Shown here in pieces: positions 23,401-34,427 of a DNA stretch of 64,000 nt; position 1 is the first letter of the stretch, and every line of letters starts with the position of its first letter. The stretch spans positions 32,932,022 through 32,996,021 of the forward strand of contig OX438749.1 of the NCBI GenBank assembly GCA_949316235.1, given 5' to 3'. Under the pieces are notes generated by a model, which was given only the letters and a program-made list of their open reading frames with translations, searched no databases and was not told where the DNA came from. This stretch comes from Oegoconia quadripuncta (Eukaryota > Arthropoda > Insecta > Lepidoptera > Autostichidae). Position numbers and translations under genes: made by a program.

Positions 23401-26400
23401 ATTCTGACTTTTTTCCAGTTTCATCACAGATTTTACAAAATATAACTTGAAGTTCATCATTTTCTCGATAACCTGTGCACATTGCAACATAACGATATTC
23501 TGTTTTTTATCTTGAAGTTTAATCAGCACAAAGTCCCCGTTGCTGAATCTTCCAGTTCTTTCCAGATGATGAGGGCTTTGAATCATCTTTGTGCAGTTCG
23601 ATTTTAATACTGGTAGGTACAGAATGCTGTAGTGTTTCTTGAGGCTTCTTCCTGTATTCTTGAGATGTTAAATTGATTAGTGGTTCATATCATCAACACG
23701 TAGACGAAAGTTACGATGCGTTTGTGGATAATCCAAAGTACCCAATTGAAAATGACGACATAGTTCTGAGTCGCAGAAGCAGCTCAAACTTGTCAATATC
23801 AGGCAATTAGATATAAATACGCAACCGGTAACTTGGTGAACTGCCTGAAAAAGTCTACACCTTCAGTAGAACCCAATTTTGCTGCTTTTTCAGATATGTC
23901 TGCATCACCTACGGTGAAAATTTTAATATTCGGGCAGGTTTTAGCAAGGGTTTTAGCTAAGTCATCTATTGATGAAATATCGGTGCCACTCGCAACTAAT
24001 CTATCTGCAGTTCTCTTACAAATAGCACCCACTCCATCAGGAGTTCCTTTACCGTGTCCTGCTTCATGAAAATTCCAGTTTGCTGAACTGTCTTAATAAC
24101 TCTTTTTTCTTACTTCTTTTCATATTTTTCCCTTTCCTTGATTTTTTATTGAACTTATAAGTACATTTTAAATCTTTGGTATCTTAATCGTCCTGCTATC
24201 CTTTTTTTCGACCCGTTCTTCGCGTGTCATTTTTTTTCTAGGTGTCATTTCTTCTGTAAAAAAGTCATATTAAATTGTAAAGCTAAGATATACATAATGC
24301 CAAGTAAAGGTTCAGAGAAAAATGTAGAAGTATTCATGAAAACGCATACAAATGTATCTCTCCTGGACATTAAGTATCTCCCCTGCCATCAAAAGAGCCA
24401 GGGGAAATACGCCAGGAGAGATACATTTTCGATTGATATCTAAAATAGCCGTAAAAGTGTTTTTCCTACGCAATTCACAATTAAACGTAACAATGTATGC
24501 ACTATTCATAATGAATATTTAAGTCTATATTAGTATTTTAACAAATAATTGCTAAATAAAACTTACCAGAGGAAAGACTGCATTCACTCAACACTTCTAC
24601 ACCCAGCGAGCGGCGTGACTGAAATGGCCGTTAAAATGGCTGCGCAGTCGGCTTATGCGCCACTTGCTGCTAGCTTTACGTTATATCCTATGCACTGAAG
24701 GTCACAAATTCCACAAACTAGCAAAACAAAACTGATTATTAAACGAAAACAAAAAGCCATGGGACGAGACACGAAACACGAAGGACAAATTTCGGCGTTG
24801 ATATTATTTATGAAAAAATTAAATATAAGTAATTTTACTTATAAGACACTGTGACTAAGTTATTGTTCTGTATAAAATTAACGATGATAAAGTAATTATT
24901 GAATTTTAATACATTCATAATAACTGGTTTACAAATAAAAACGGTTTGGGGACAGACCAGGGGAGAGACTTTTTTCTTATATTAGAATTTATTGTGACTA
25001 AACTACGTACATTTCTGTAATAAATTTAAGTGACCATAAAGAAAACATTTAGTTTTAAATAATAAATAGGTTAATTAGGAAGTTAGTATATAAAAAAAGT
25101 ATTTTTTTGTCCTAGCCATGGAAAGTACCTCTTAACTTATAATGACCCATCCATAGCACAAGCTTTGCTTAGTTTGGGACTAGATGATTGGTGTAAGTGT
25201 CCGAAATATTTATTTATATTTTATTTTATTTATGTACTTAGTAAATAACAATACATTGTTGTATATTGTAACTTGTATTGTAATTTCTGTCCTATGTTTG
25301 TATATTTATATATGCAATAAAGTGTTAAATAAATAAATACAATACAATACAAATACACTTTATTGAACAAAAGGACAATATACATTTTACAAAGCACAAA
25401 ACTGAAAAGAGTACAATTAGGCCTTATCACTAAGAGCGATCTTTTCCAGGCAACCTTTGGAGGGTAGGAGTACAAGTTTATAGAACAGGCAGGTTGTGCA
25501 AAATACGGATGCAGATATGAAAGACAACTACTACTTTGTAGTAATTCTGCCAAAAGTTGATGTTTGAAGAGGCAAGTGTATGGGCTAAGAGCTTCCAGTC
25601 GCGTTGAGTATCTAGAACAAACGAAACAACACAAAGAAGGTCACAATTTTGTTACTAGGTCATAATGTTATATTGTTAATTGAAATGACTTAGATAAGGT
25701 GTGAATAATACATGCATGTGTAAGGAGGCATTTAAATGTTATAGGGCGAGGGAATTTGGTGGGGGAAAGGACATCATTCAATGTATCACTACTGTCCCCT
25801 CTTTGTATTTGCTCCCATGATTTGCTAGTGCTATTTTATAAGACCAGCACCACAGAAGTATCATTACATGAAGCTATAGTTCTAAAAATTAACAACGCTG
25901 TTTCCAGCGCGTTGGTCCACGCCACGGCGTCCACCAATGGGTGCTCGAGGCTTCAGCCGGCGGTGCCGCTCTATGTGACTGTGAAACAAGAGCACTTGGA
26001 GCCCGAGGTGATCTCCACGGAAGGAAAGGAGTTTGTAAGTGGAGTATTTTGTTAAACAACCATGACGGACTGTTTAAACCAGTTTGGTGACAACCACGAC
26101 CAATACTATTTGCTAACAACTACGACGCTTTAAGCAATTTGATAACAACCATGACCGACTGTATTTGCTAACCACTCCAACATGATTAAGCAATTTGACA
26201 ACAACCACGACCGACAGTATTCGCTAACGACAATGACAGTTCAAAGCAATTGGTAAATACTACGACCGACACGCCAGGTTTAACACACTCCAAATCACTA
26301 ATCAAAGCCTTCAACAAGAAGGCGGCCGGCGAAGCGCTGGCATTCAGTAGGAACAATTTACGCATTCTCACAAGGGCACTAACGGGACACTGCTGTCTGA

Positions 26401-29400
26401 GCAAACACATGCTCAACATAGGGCTCCGAGAAACAGGAATGTGCAGACTTTGCCTCCTCGCAGAGGAAACACCTGCACATCTGCTGTGTGAATGTGGCCC
26501 GCTAATGCGTAAACGTAATATCCACCTGGGCAGCCACTTATTACACCCGGATGAGATAAAAACCATCGGTGCCAGGAAAATTATCCAATTCCTCAAAGAG
26601 GCAAACCTGAGCAACGAACTGTAGGTTAGTGGCGATCACAATAGATCGGCAACGGTCGCAGTGATACAGGTCTCCGATGACCTGCAACAGCCACACACAC
26701 ATACAATACAATACTACGACCGACTGTATTTGCTAACAACTACGACAGCTTTAAGCAATTTGACAACAACTACAACCGACAGTATTCGCTAACGACAATG
26801 ACTGTTCAAAGCAATTGGTAAATACTACGACCGACAGTATTTGCTAACAACTACGTCAGCTTTAAGCAATTTGATAACAACCACGACCGACAGTATTCGC
26901 TAACGACAATGACAGTTCAAAGCAATTGGTAAATACTACGACCGACAGTATTTGCTGACAACTACGACAGCTTTAAACAATTTGATAACAACCACGACCG
27001 ATAGTATTCGCTAACGACAATGACAGTTCAAAGCAATTGGTAAATACTACGACCGACAGTATTTGCTGACAACTACGACAGCTTTAAGCAATTTGATAAC
27101 AACCACGACCGATAGTATTCGCTAACGACAATGACAGTTCAAAGCAATTGGTAAATACTACGACCGACAGTATTTGCTAACAACTACGACAGCTTTAAGC
27201 AATTTGATAACAACCACGACCGATAGTATTCGCTAACGACAATGACTGTTCAAAGCAATTGGTAAATTCTACGACCGACAGTATTTGCTAACAACTACGA
27301 CAGCTTTAAGCAATTTGATAACAACCACGACCGACTGTATTAGCTAACCACTCCAACATCATTAAGCAATTTGACAACAACCACGACCGACAGTATTCGC
27401 TTACGACAATGACAGTTCAAAGCAATTGGTAAATACTACGACCGACTGTATTAGCTAACCACTCCAACATCATTAAGCAATTTGATAACAACCACGACCG
27501 ACAGTATTCGCTAACGACAATGACAGTTCAAGGCAATTGGTAAATACTACGACCGACTGTATTAGCTAACCACTCCAACATCATTAAGCAATTTGACAAC
27601 AACTACGACCGACAGTATTCGCTAACGACAATGACAGTTCAAAGCAATTGGTAAATACTACGACCGACAGTATTTGCTAACAACTACGACAGCTTTAAGC
27701 AATTTGATAACAACCACGACCGATAGTATTCGCTAACGACAATGACAGTTCAAAGCAATTGGTAAATACTACGACCGACAGTATTTGCTAACAACTACGA
27801 CAGCTTTAAGCAATTTGACAACAACTACAACCGACAGTATTCGCTAACGACAATGACAGTTCAAAGCAATTGGTAAATACTACGACCGACAGTATTTGCT
27901 AACAACTACGACAGTTCAAAGCAATTTGATAACAACTGAAATGATCACATCGGCCATTGCTTTTTTATGCCCAACGGGTTAGCACTTGACCTCAATCACA
28001 CCTAATGTTAAATGTAGATGAGGCTAAAGGTGTAAGCGTATTGGCCCGCAAACCCCATCATGTTTGGGGGACTGGCTATCTTATCTCTGACAACCGGAAC
28101 ACAACAATTTTTTTACTTAAGTATATTAATTAATAAAATTTTACACACGTAATATGAAGTTTCTGCTTGCCAATGTTATTAACATTGCTGTTTGGCGGCA
28201 GACTTAGATAAGATGCTGTCGATGTTGTCTGGTAGAAATCGCTTAATAGCGATAAGACCGCCTGGTTGTACAATTATAATTTTTTGGAAGCTATATTTAA
28301 TTGATTGATTGATCGATGGTGGTAGCTAGCCAGGCGGACATTTAAAATGCCTTACCCACCAACCAAACCGAGTACACATGTACCCCGCTGGGAATCGACC
28401 CTGAGACCTCCGATTCGTAGACACTATATTGTTTATATTGAGCCAACGGCGGCTTTCGCTGAACCAATAGTTAATGCATGTGCTTCAGGTGTTACCATGT
28501 ATTTATTTATGTTTTCGTGCCCCAACAGACACGTATGGAAGATGACAACCTGATAACCCTTATGAACCGTAATTCGGAGTACTCCGAACGCTGGATTACC
28601 GACGGTGAGAATTTGCATGTATTTCATTTTATTTTATTTTTAAATCTTGTTTTAATTTGAGGCTTTTGTACACCCTGGGTGACTATGCCAGCCTCATTGA
28701 TACATTCACCCTTTTAAATCTCACTCTCTTTTTGCAATGGACAATCCAACAAATTTATACAGACTGACAGCACTCCTACTGAGCATATCAGCCAAAACAC
28801 AGCTGAGCTGCCCATTGCATCAGATTATTTAGATGATAAACATTCATGGACATGAACAGCCCGTTCGCGTAACCGAGCTATTTCACAATTAATAATGAAA
28901 TATTATAATATAAAATAATAATTAATAATTTTGTAACAGAAAAACCTTTTTTTAAAAAAGAGCAACCTCTCGAGAGTCTTGCTTGTTCTTCTCAGGGGAA
29001 AAGTGACTTTTGAACAGGCAGTAGCTTAAAAAATGTAAAATCTGACTATTTTAAGTGTACCCTGTGTACCTACAAAATAAAGCATTTTTTGATTTTGATA
29101 GCTCCGTTAACTTAAGTCGTTCTCTAATATCTGCACACCGGTCACACTCCAACAAAAAGTGTAACACGTCATCTGGTATTTATTTATTTACATTCATTTA
29201 TTTATACTGGTGCTACTCGAGCCATTTATAAATTAGGACCTAGAGTGTCTTTTAGAGATAAGTATAAGAAAATTTATATCTTAACAACGGCCATTCAATA
29301 CATTTATGAGAATTTGTTATATGCAATTATTCGCTAAAAATAGTGAATAGGCACAATGTTAATACAAGGAATAAGAACCAGTTATCTGTTTATGTTAGCC

Positions 29401-31782
29401 GACTTCACAAAGTTAGTTAAATCCTTCAAAGGGCAATGTATACGCTTTTATAAGAGGGTTCCAGTAGACATGCAGAATTTAAATTTAAAACAATTATAAA
29501 ACAGAAATTATTAGCAAAAAGGCTATTTTAAAATCATTGACTATTTGGATGATAAGCAAGCTGTCTCATTATTCATATGATTATCAAATCAGAAATTGTA
29601 ACCCATAATCTGTTTAATTACGCCTAGGTCTTCCCCTTCCTCTCTTTCCTTCAATCTTTCCCTCAATTATGTTCTTCAAAAAAATATCGTGTCGTATCAA
29701 GTGACCTATCATCTTTCCTCTTCGGTTCTCAACTGTGGCTAACAGGCATCTCTTCTCCTTTACCATCACAAACACCTCTTCATTTGTTCTCTTCTCGGTC
29801 CAGCTTATTCCCTCCATTCGTCTCCAGCACCACATCTCGAATGCCTCTAACCTTTCCCTATCCCTTTGTGTTAAAGTCCATGTCTCACAGCCGTATAAAG
29901 CTATACTCCATACATAGCATTTTATCAGACCAAGTGAAAGAGAAGGTGAATGTCGTGTCGTACCAAGAGGTTAAAACGAGGGCGGAAAGTAGAGAGACAT
30001 GGTCGTTACTCCACCGACAAGAGCAGAGCTCTTAAATTGAAGAAGAGAATCTGTTTAAAAGAGCAACCCTTGAGTTTCTTGCTCCTTCTTTGGGGAGTCA
30101 GCTTTGTGAATGAGCAGTAAATTAAAATTTAATAGTGACGTTTTCAAGTGATAATTTTATACTATGAAATAAAATATTTTGATTTGATTTACTAACTACA
30201 AATTGTTATTAACTCACTGATAATGGATTGTATGATTTGAAAATAAAAGTTATATTGTTATATATTTTTCTTAGGGATTAAAAAAAGCTCTTCGAACCTG
30301 ATTTCAGACTTCATAGCAAGCTTGATCAAGTCAGACAAGTGCAAGTGCTTTTGCGGCAAGCAATTATCCAGCAAGAGCAATTTACAGCGACACCTCCTGA
30401 CCCACCAGCATATCAAGCAACAGTGCCACATGTGCCCGAGGCAGTTCCTCAACCGGCTACTGTTGGAGAAGCACATCCAGAACGTCCATGGTGATGATAA
30501 GGTGTACGAGTGTGATGACTGCGGGAAGCATTACAGGTGAGGGGCATGTTAAATGTATAAGTAATCGTGAAGTTCTAGGACTCAGAAGAATTCATATATT
30601 ACATAATATGATTTGGTGACTTGTTTGGTGTAGTGGTTAGAATCGCTGCTATAAAGCTCGCGGGTTTGAATCCTGCTAGGGGCATATGTATGTATGATGA
30701 ATAAGTACTCGACTTATGGGTGTTTTTATTTATAATATGTATACCGGATGAGTTTTTTATCGTTAGGAAAAAAATTGGGCATATTTAAGCAAGTGAAATA
30801 GGGGGATTTTGGCATAGATATTTAATTATTTTTTTGTTTTCAACACAATAATAAAGCGTTGTGCCATTTGACGGTTCACATAACTCCATCATTAAATTAA
30901 ATAAATAAAACAAACTTGGAGAAAATATGACTTCCAAATAAATTTCGCATGATAGGAGCCCCACGAATACCGCCAGTCGCATATCAATCTCCAAATTTTA
31001 AAAATTAAAAAAAAAAACATCTACCTACGCCAATAACTTCTATTTCACTTACCTAATATGCCCAATTTTTTCCTTTACGGTAAAAAAACTCATCCGGTAT
31101 ATTTCTAAAAAAAAAAAATTGTGTGTGTATCGACCATCTGGTATCCATAATACACACCTAGTTGGTTAGTGTGGAACTAGATGGCGCTGAATGAATCCTA
31201 TCTATTCTTGTTATAAATTGACATTATATCAAACTAATTAATTTTTTTAACCGCCTCCGTGGCTCAATGTAAACAACGTTGGGTTTACGATTCGGAGGTC
31301 GCGGGTTCGACCCCCCAGCGGGGTACATGTTTAGTACTCGGTTTAGTTTATTTTAAATGTCCGCCTGGCTAGCTACCACCATCTAATCTAAATCTGCCGC
31401 CAAGCAGCAATGTATTATAAGTATTGTTGTGTTCCAATTGTCAGAGATAAGATAGCCAGTCCTCCAAATAGGATTGGGTTTCCGCGTCAGTACGCTTCCA
31501 CCTTCGGCCTCTTCACTTAACATCAGCTTTGATTGAGGTCAAGTGCAAACCCGTTGGGCATAAAATAAAACAAATATGGTTTGATTACTAGCAAGTCAAA
31601 TATTAGTTAATAACGACCAGTTTGGTGTAGAAAGAAAGAAATAAAACATTTATTCATTGTTGTCGTTACAAACTCTTCCTGCTTTACCAAGAGGTCGCGG
31701 ATCGAATCCCGTTTGGGGCATATGTTTGTATGATGAATACAGACATGTGTTCCCGAGTTGTGTATGTTTTCCATTTATATTT

Positions 31783-31817
<35 letters not shown>

Positions 31818-33554
31818 TACAACGGGTTGATACTTGACCTCAATCACACCTGATGTTAAGTGAAGGTGGTTGTTTTTATTTACAAAAAAAGAAATGTATT
31901 TGTGTTTATCAGTATTTGGTATCCATAACAATCTAATCAAATCAAAAAATGCTTTGTTTTGTAGGTACACAAGCGTACACTTCAAATAGTCAGATTTTAC
32001 CTTTTTAAAGCTACTGCTTGTTCATGAGGCAATTTTCCCCTGAGAAGAACAAGCAAGAAACTCGAAAGGTTGCTCTTTAAAAAAAAGTTTTTATATTACA
32101 AAATTTTTAATTATTATTTTATATTATAATATTTCATTATTAATTGTGAAATAGCCTGGTTATGCGAACAGGCTGTTTATGTCTATGAATGTTTATCATC
32201 TAAATAACAAAGGCTCCTATAAAATTTCTGACTATCTGGATGATGAGCAAGCATGGACATAGACCGCTCGGCGATATTCAGCCTAATTATACAATATAAT
32301 ATAATTGTAACCCAAACTTATTTAAAAGAGCAACCCTTGAGTTTCTTGCTCGTTCTTCTCTGGGGAATAAGCTTTGTGAATGAGCAATAATGTGTGTATG
32401 TCTAAGGATATTTATTATTATTATTATTATTTATTAATAATGTCAAAAACTTTAATAACAAGATAAAAAATGTGACGTTTTCAAGTGATAATTTTTATCC
32501 TATGAAATAAATATTTTTTTGATTTTGATTTTTGAATAATCTGATATTTTATAATATGCTTTCTTAATAAGTTTCTATATTATAGTATCTTTAAATTTAT
32601 TGAAAGGAAGGATTAAAGGCCTAGTTGCTCGGTGTGGAAATAGATGGCGCTATGTGTATGTGCAAAGATATTTTTTTTAGTATCACTTAGAGTTCCACTT
32701 CACGCCAATCTCAAAGACCCACATGATAATCAGCTACCTCTAATTTCAGATCTTCATCAAACCTGTTCCAGCACAGACGCGTCCACTTAACAGTGAAACC
32801 TTTCAGCTGCGAGATTTGCCACAAAACGTTCGCAGTGAAGTGCAACCTACTGAAGCACCAGGGCAAGAGTCGCTGCAAGACACCGAGGACGCAGCCGCTG
32901 ATATGTACCATCTGTAATAAACTATTCAAACGAGAATACCTACTGAAGAGTCATCTAAATGTGCACAACGATGAGAAACCTTTCGAATGCGCTGATTGTG
33001 GTATGAAATTTAAATATAAAAGCACTTTAATTCGACACTTTCAGCTGCATAACAACGATCGACCTCATGCTTGTAAAGAATGTGGGAAAACGTTTACGCA
33101 TCCCGGCTTGATCAAACCGCATATGAGAATGCATACCGGTGAAAGGCCGTACACATGTCCGATATGCCAGAAACGTTTCTCTCACAAACATAACATGCAA
33201 AGGCACATGCTGAGGCACAACAAGATAAAGCACCTCGTCTGCGAGGTGTGTCACAGACAGTTCCCCAAAGAGAGCCGTCTGAAATATCACATGCGAATGC
33301 ATATGGAAGATAAGAAGCCTTTCAAATGTGAATTCTGTAAGAAATCGTATTCGCATAGGCAGAATATACAAAGGCATTATAAGAAGAAACATCCAACGCA
33401 GAGCTATAACCGTCCGGAGACAGATGCTAGTGTGGCTTCGGTGTTTTGGGAGGCCGTGCTGAAGAAGAAGATGGAAGCGGAGAAGGACTTCATAATACCC
33501 GAACTGACGTATCCTGATGAAGTTGTTAAAATTAAGGAAGAGAAAGAAGAGTAG
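20269..33554 (+). CDS. C2H2 zinc-finger protein, five-exon gene (span)
   Basis: Exons 20269-20441, 25908-26034, 28529-28604, 30275-30536 and 32750-33554 total 1443 bases, 480 residues plus stop, and agree in phase at all four junctions (2,0,1,2). An in-frame TAA at 20251 supports the start. There is no ZAD domain. Ten fingers lie in residues 148-427: finger 1 has C-x3-C spacing, finger 3 is split between exons 4 and 5 and is perfect when joined, finger 4 ends H-x5-C, and finger 10 ends H-x4-H. Only one TGERP linker is present. Four SUMO-consensus motifs occur: VKIE (10-13), IKIE (43-46), VKQE (83-86) and IKEE (474-477). It is probably a nuclear DNA-binding transcription regulator; target and orthologue are unknown. 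Confidence 0.85.
22246..23142. mobile_element. RTE-type LINE fragment with 5' inversion
   Basis: Flanked by the 13-base duplication TAATATAATATAT (22233-22245 and 23143-23155). The right part (about 22798-23070, +) encodes LTDALEQSMKLKWRWAGHVS and RPKKRWADEIIEIAGRNWME, the RTE C-terminus, with an (ATT)n tail. The left part (22246-22797, -) encodes the reverse transcriptase RFADDIAIFATTVKQLEEML and PTLTYASQTWVF, with one frameshift. The two parts meet at REKTK/KLTDAL, contiguous in the parent element. This is the layout expected of twin priming. Confidence 0.8.
23799..24069 (-). pseudogene. DNA-transposon protein remnant
   Basis: Encodes GHGKGTPDGVGAICKRTADR then NIKIFTVGDADISEKAAKLG. The G-H-G-K-G-x-x-D-G motif recurs in insect transposon-borne proteins of unclear class. 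The frame breaks near 23840 and resumes as HQVTGCVFIS and SLSCFC. Confidence 0.55.
25328..25510 (-). mobile_element. LINE 3' tail (family L)
   Basis: (ATACA)n, CTTTATTG and the inverse of GAAAAGATCGCTCTTAGTGA. Confidence 0.6.
25908..26034 (+). CDS. Zinc-finger gene exon 2
   Basis: Acceptor CTGTTTCCAG and consensus donor TTT/GTAAGT. It encodes S-ALVHATASTNGCSRL, then VTVKQEHLEPEVISTEGKEF, a linker with the VKQE motif. It ends on a codon boundary. A minisatellite begins about 20 bases after the donor. Confidence 0.7.
26055..27940. repeat. Tandem array of ~55-bp units, dimeric higher order
   Basis: Unit types are CGACCGATAGTATTCGCTAA..., CGACCGACAGTATTTGCTAA... and CGACCGACTGTATTAGCTAA..., mostly alternating as a ~111-bp dimer. 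It begins about 20 bases past zinc-finger exon 2 and fills most of intron 2. Interrupted by a LINE at 26271-26710. Confidence 0.9.
26271..26710 (+). pseudogene. 5'-truncated LINE with C-terminal zinc knuckle
   Basis: Flanked by ATACTACGACCGAC (26257-26270 and 26711-26724). The open frame to 26624 encodes ALTGHCCLSKHMLNIGLRET, then CRLCLLAEETPAHLLCECGP, the C-terminal cysteine/histidine region that follows RNase H in some insect LINEs. The 3' end is (ATACA)n. The frame is intact to its stop, so insertion may be young. Confidence 0.75.
27959..28464 (-). mobile_element. Full SINE3 with tRNA-like head, interrupted
   Basis: The inverse head carries GGTCGATTCCCAGCGGGGTA (B box) and GCCGTTGGCTCAATAT. 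The body is broken by AT-rich sequence at about 28106-28180 and by a LINE-tail piece at 28225-28290. Confidence 0.65.
28529..28604 (+). CDS. Zinc-finger gene exon 3
   Basis: Acceptor CGTGCCCCAACAG and donor GACG/GTGAGA. In phase 0 it encodes TRMEDDNLITLMNRNSEYSE then RWITD, a short acidic linker without a finger. A full SINE ends about 65 bases upstream, close to the branch-point region. Confidence 0.7.
29101..29930. other. LINE relics in zinc-finger intron 3
   Basis: 29101-29200 minus reads HFLLECDRCADIRERLK, an RNase H-type LINE end. 29222-29530 plus encodes [14 protein letters not shown] (family of 10740). 29614-29835 minus encodes MWCWRRMEGISWTEKRTNEE and GKRGRGRPRRN, a LINE ORF2 C-terminus. 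Confidence 0.55.
30275..30536 (+). CDS. Zinc-finger gene exon 4 (fingers 1, 2, half of 3)
   Basis: Acceptor ATATTTTTCTTAG and donor ACAG/GTGAGG. It encodes a Ser/Lys leader, finger 1 (CKCFCGKQLSSKSNLQRH), finger 2 (CHMCPRQFLNRLLLEKH) and the zinc knuckle half of finger 3 (YECDDCGKHY). The last two bases begin an Arg codon finished by exon 5. Confidence 0.85.
30612..31200 (+). mobile_element. SINE1 split by MITE-D
   Basis: Head GACTTGTTTGGTGTAGTGGT at 30617 and tail AGATGGCGCTGAATGAAT near 31185. Sequence 30740-31101 between is a separate element. Confidence 0.7.
30740..31101. mobile_element. MITE-D copy 1
   Basis: TATACCGGATGAGTTTTTT and its complement are perfect terminal repeats with TA at both ends. 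Related copy at 47363-47757. Confidence 0.8.
31250..31567 (+). mobile_element. Full SINE3 with tRNA-like head
   Basis: ACCGCCTCCGTGGCTCAATG, B box GGGTTCGACCCCCCAGC, GTACATG, body and ATAAAATAAAA end. Confidence 0.7.
31612..31930 (+). mobile_element. SINE1 broken by two insertions
   Basis: The head is split by an AAGAAAGAAATAAAACATTT piece at 31629. The body is split by a 33-base T run (31784-31816) plus an inverse SINE3 fragment to about 31868. SINE1 then resumes. Confidence 0.55.
31935..32525. repeat. LINE 3' fragments in zinc-finger intron 4
   Basis: 31940-32215 and 32320-32525 share AGAGCAACC, CTTGCT(C/T)GTTCTTCTC and ATGAAATAAA blocks with 28960-29095 and 30055-30185, in both orientations. 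Confidence 0.45.
32618..32678 (+). mobile_element. SINE1 3' fragment
   Basis: CTAGTTGCTCGGTGTGGAAA, AGATGGCGCTATGTGTATGT and a T run, just before exon 5 of the zinc-finger gene. Confidence 0.55.
32750..33554 (+). CDS. Zinc-finger gene exon 5 (rest of finger 3, fingers 4-10, tail)
   Basis: Acceptor CTCTAATTTCAG. The exon opens with R-SSSNLFQHRRVH, which completes finger 3 to C-x2-C-x12-H-x3-H. Fingers 4-10 follow, then an acidic/basic tail ending VVKIKEEKEE and TAG. A SINE tail ends about 70 bases before the acceptor. Confidence 0.9.
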
Positions 33555-33653
33555 GTGAATATCAAACCGCAAGCATTGTAGTCGTGTTCGGTCAGATTCC
33601 TGTCCACCCGACTGGTAATATTTTCAAACGATTTGGCAAATTTTTGCGAAATT

Positions 33654-33659
33654 AATAAA
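33654..33659 (+). promoter_or_regulatory. Candidate polyadenylation signal of zinc-finger gene
   Basis: AATAAA 100 bases past the stop codon, the first such hexamer downstream. Confidence 0.45.
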
Positions 33660-33754
33660 CCGATTCTAATGAAACTTTATACACACGAAGCACAGACATA
33701 GATCTCAAAAGTTAGTAGATTATATTTTAGAAAAAGGGTATTGAAACAATTTTT

Positions 33755-34230
33755 TTTTTGTACAACGGGTTGGTACTTGACCTCGATCACACCTGATGTT
33801 AAATTAGAGCGATTTTAAGCTTTTCATAAGTGCTACACACACACATGCGTTAGTGTTACAATATTATTGTTGTTGATGTGTTACCTTATCTGTGTATATT
33901 AATATACAGGGTGAATTTGAATTCGTGTAATTCCCATTAACCAGTGACTCCACGAACGAACAACTTTTCCCAAGGCACCTAAGTCGAATTCGATGAAAAA
34001 AAAATTAGATTAGCCGTACCAAGTAAACCATTATGAAACCACAAAATACAAATACACTTTATTGCACAACATAAAAGGGTATACAGTTTCAGAAAAGTGG
34101 TAAGAATAGAATGTACAATTTGTCGACCTTATCACTAAAAGCGATCTCTTCCAGGCAACCCCCAAAGGTTGCAGGAGTACAACTTTATAGAACAGGCAGG
34201 TTGAGCAAAATATATATATATGAAATAGCT
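33755..34230 (-). repeat. SINE3 fragment, repeat F and LINE tail (family L)
   Basis: 33755-33815 is an inverse SINE3 end. 33905-34040 is a GGGTGAATTTGAATTCGTGT repeat shared with 38480 and 41395. 34042-34230 is an inverse family L tail. Confidence 0.5.
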
Positions 34231-34427
34231 ACATACATACATATTATACATAAATAGCAATATATAGACCGATACTACATACATAACAAAGATAATACAC
34301 ATAAGTGCCTTATAAATATATAATAAAAGAATCAAACAATTTGTTAAGCAAAATTAATAATTAATGATAACCGGTGAGAATAAAGAAGAAAGAGTAGATT
34401 AAAGGATTAAAGGACTGAGCACGTCTG

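Larger units (their letters stand above)
21914..25148 (-). mobile_element. 3.2-kb DNA transposon, 23-bp TIRs, 4-bp target duplication
   Basis: The left end GGGTCATTCTAAGTTAAGAG-GTA and the right end (inverse) GGGTCATTATAAGTTAAGAG-GTA differ at one base. ATCC flanks both sides. Minus-strand protein remnants include HEAGHGKGTPDGVGAICKRT (near 24067-24008), a Cys-rich SLSCFCDSELCRHF (near 23770) and SNGDFVLIKLQDKK (near 23545). Frames are broken, so it is inactive. Motifs like CAGGGGAGAGA recur near both ends (22117, 22139, 24401, 24957). A 4-bp duplication fits Sola or Chapaev groups, but I do not assign a class. An RTE LINE sits inside. Confidence 0.75.
21751..25225 (+). mobile_element. tRNA-derived SINE2 split by a DNA transposon
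   Basis: The head and body lie at 21751-21913 (GACCGATTGGTGTAGTGGAT, B box GGGTGCGAATCCCGC) and the 3' part at 25149-25225 (ATCCATAGCACAAGCTTTGC). Together they rebuild the family sequence around ATCC. Confidence 0.75.

Noticed and set aside
25889..26614. Minus-strand frames of 76 and 142 residues
   Set aside because: Antisense to zinc-finger exon 2 and to the LINE fragment, which make sense on the plus strand.
26055..27940. Regular repeats resembling a CRISPR array
   Set aside because: Units are contiguous without unique spacers, and the window is eukaryotic; it is a satellite.
31650..31985. 111-residue minus frame
   Set aside because: Contains a poly-lysine run from a 33-base T tract and pieces of two SINEs.
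33027..33572. 181-residue minus-strand frame
   Set aside because: Antisense shadow of the zinc-finger exon.
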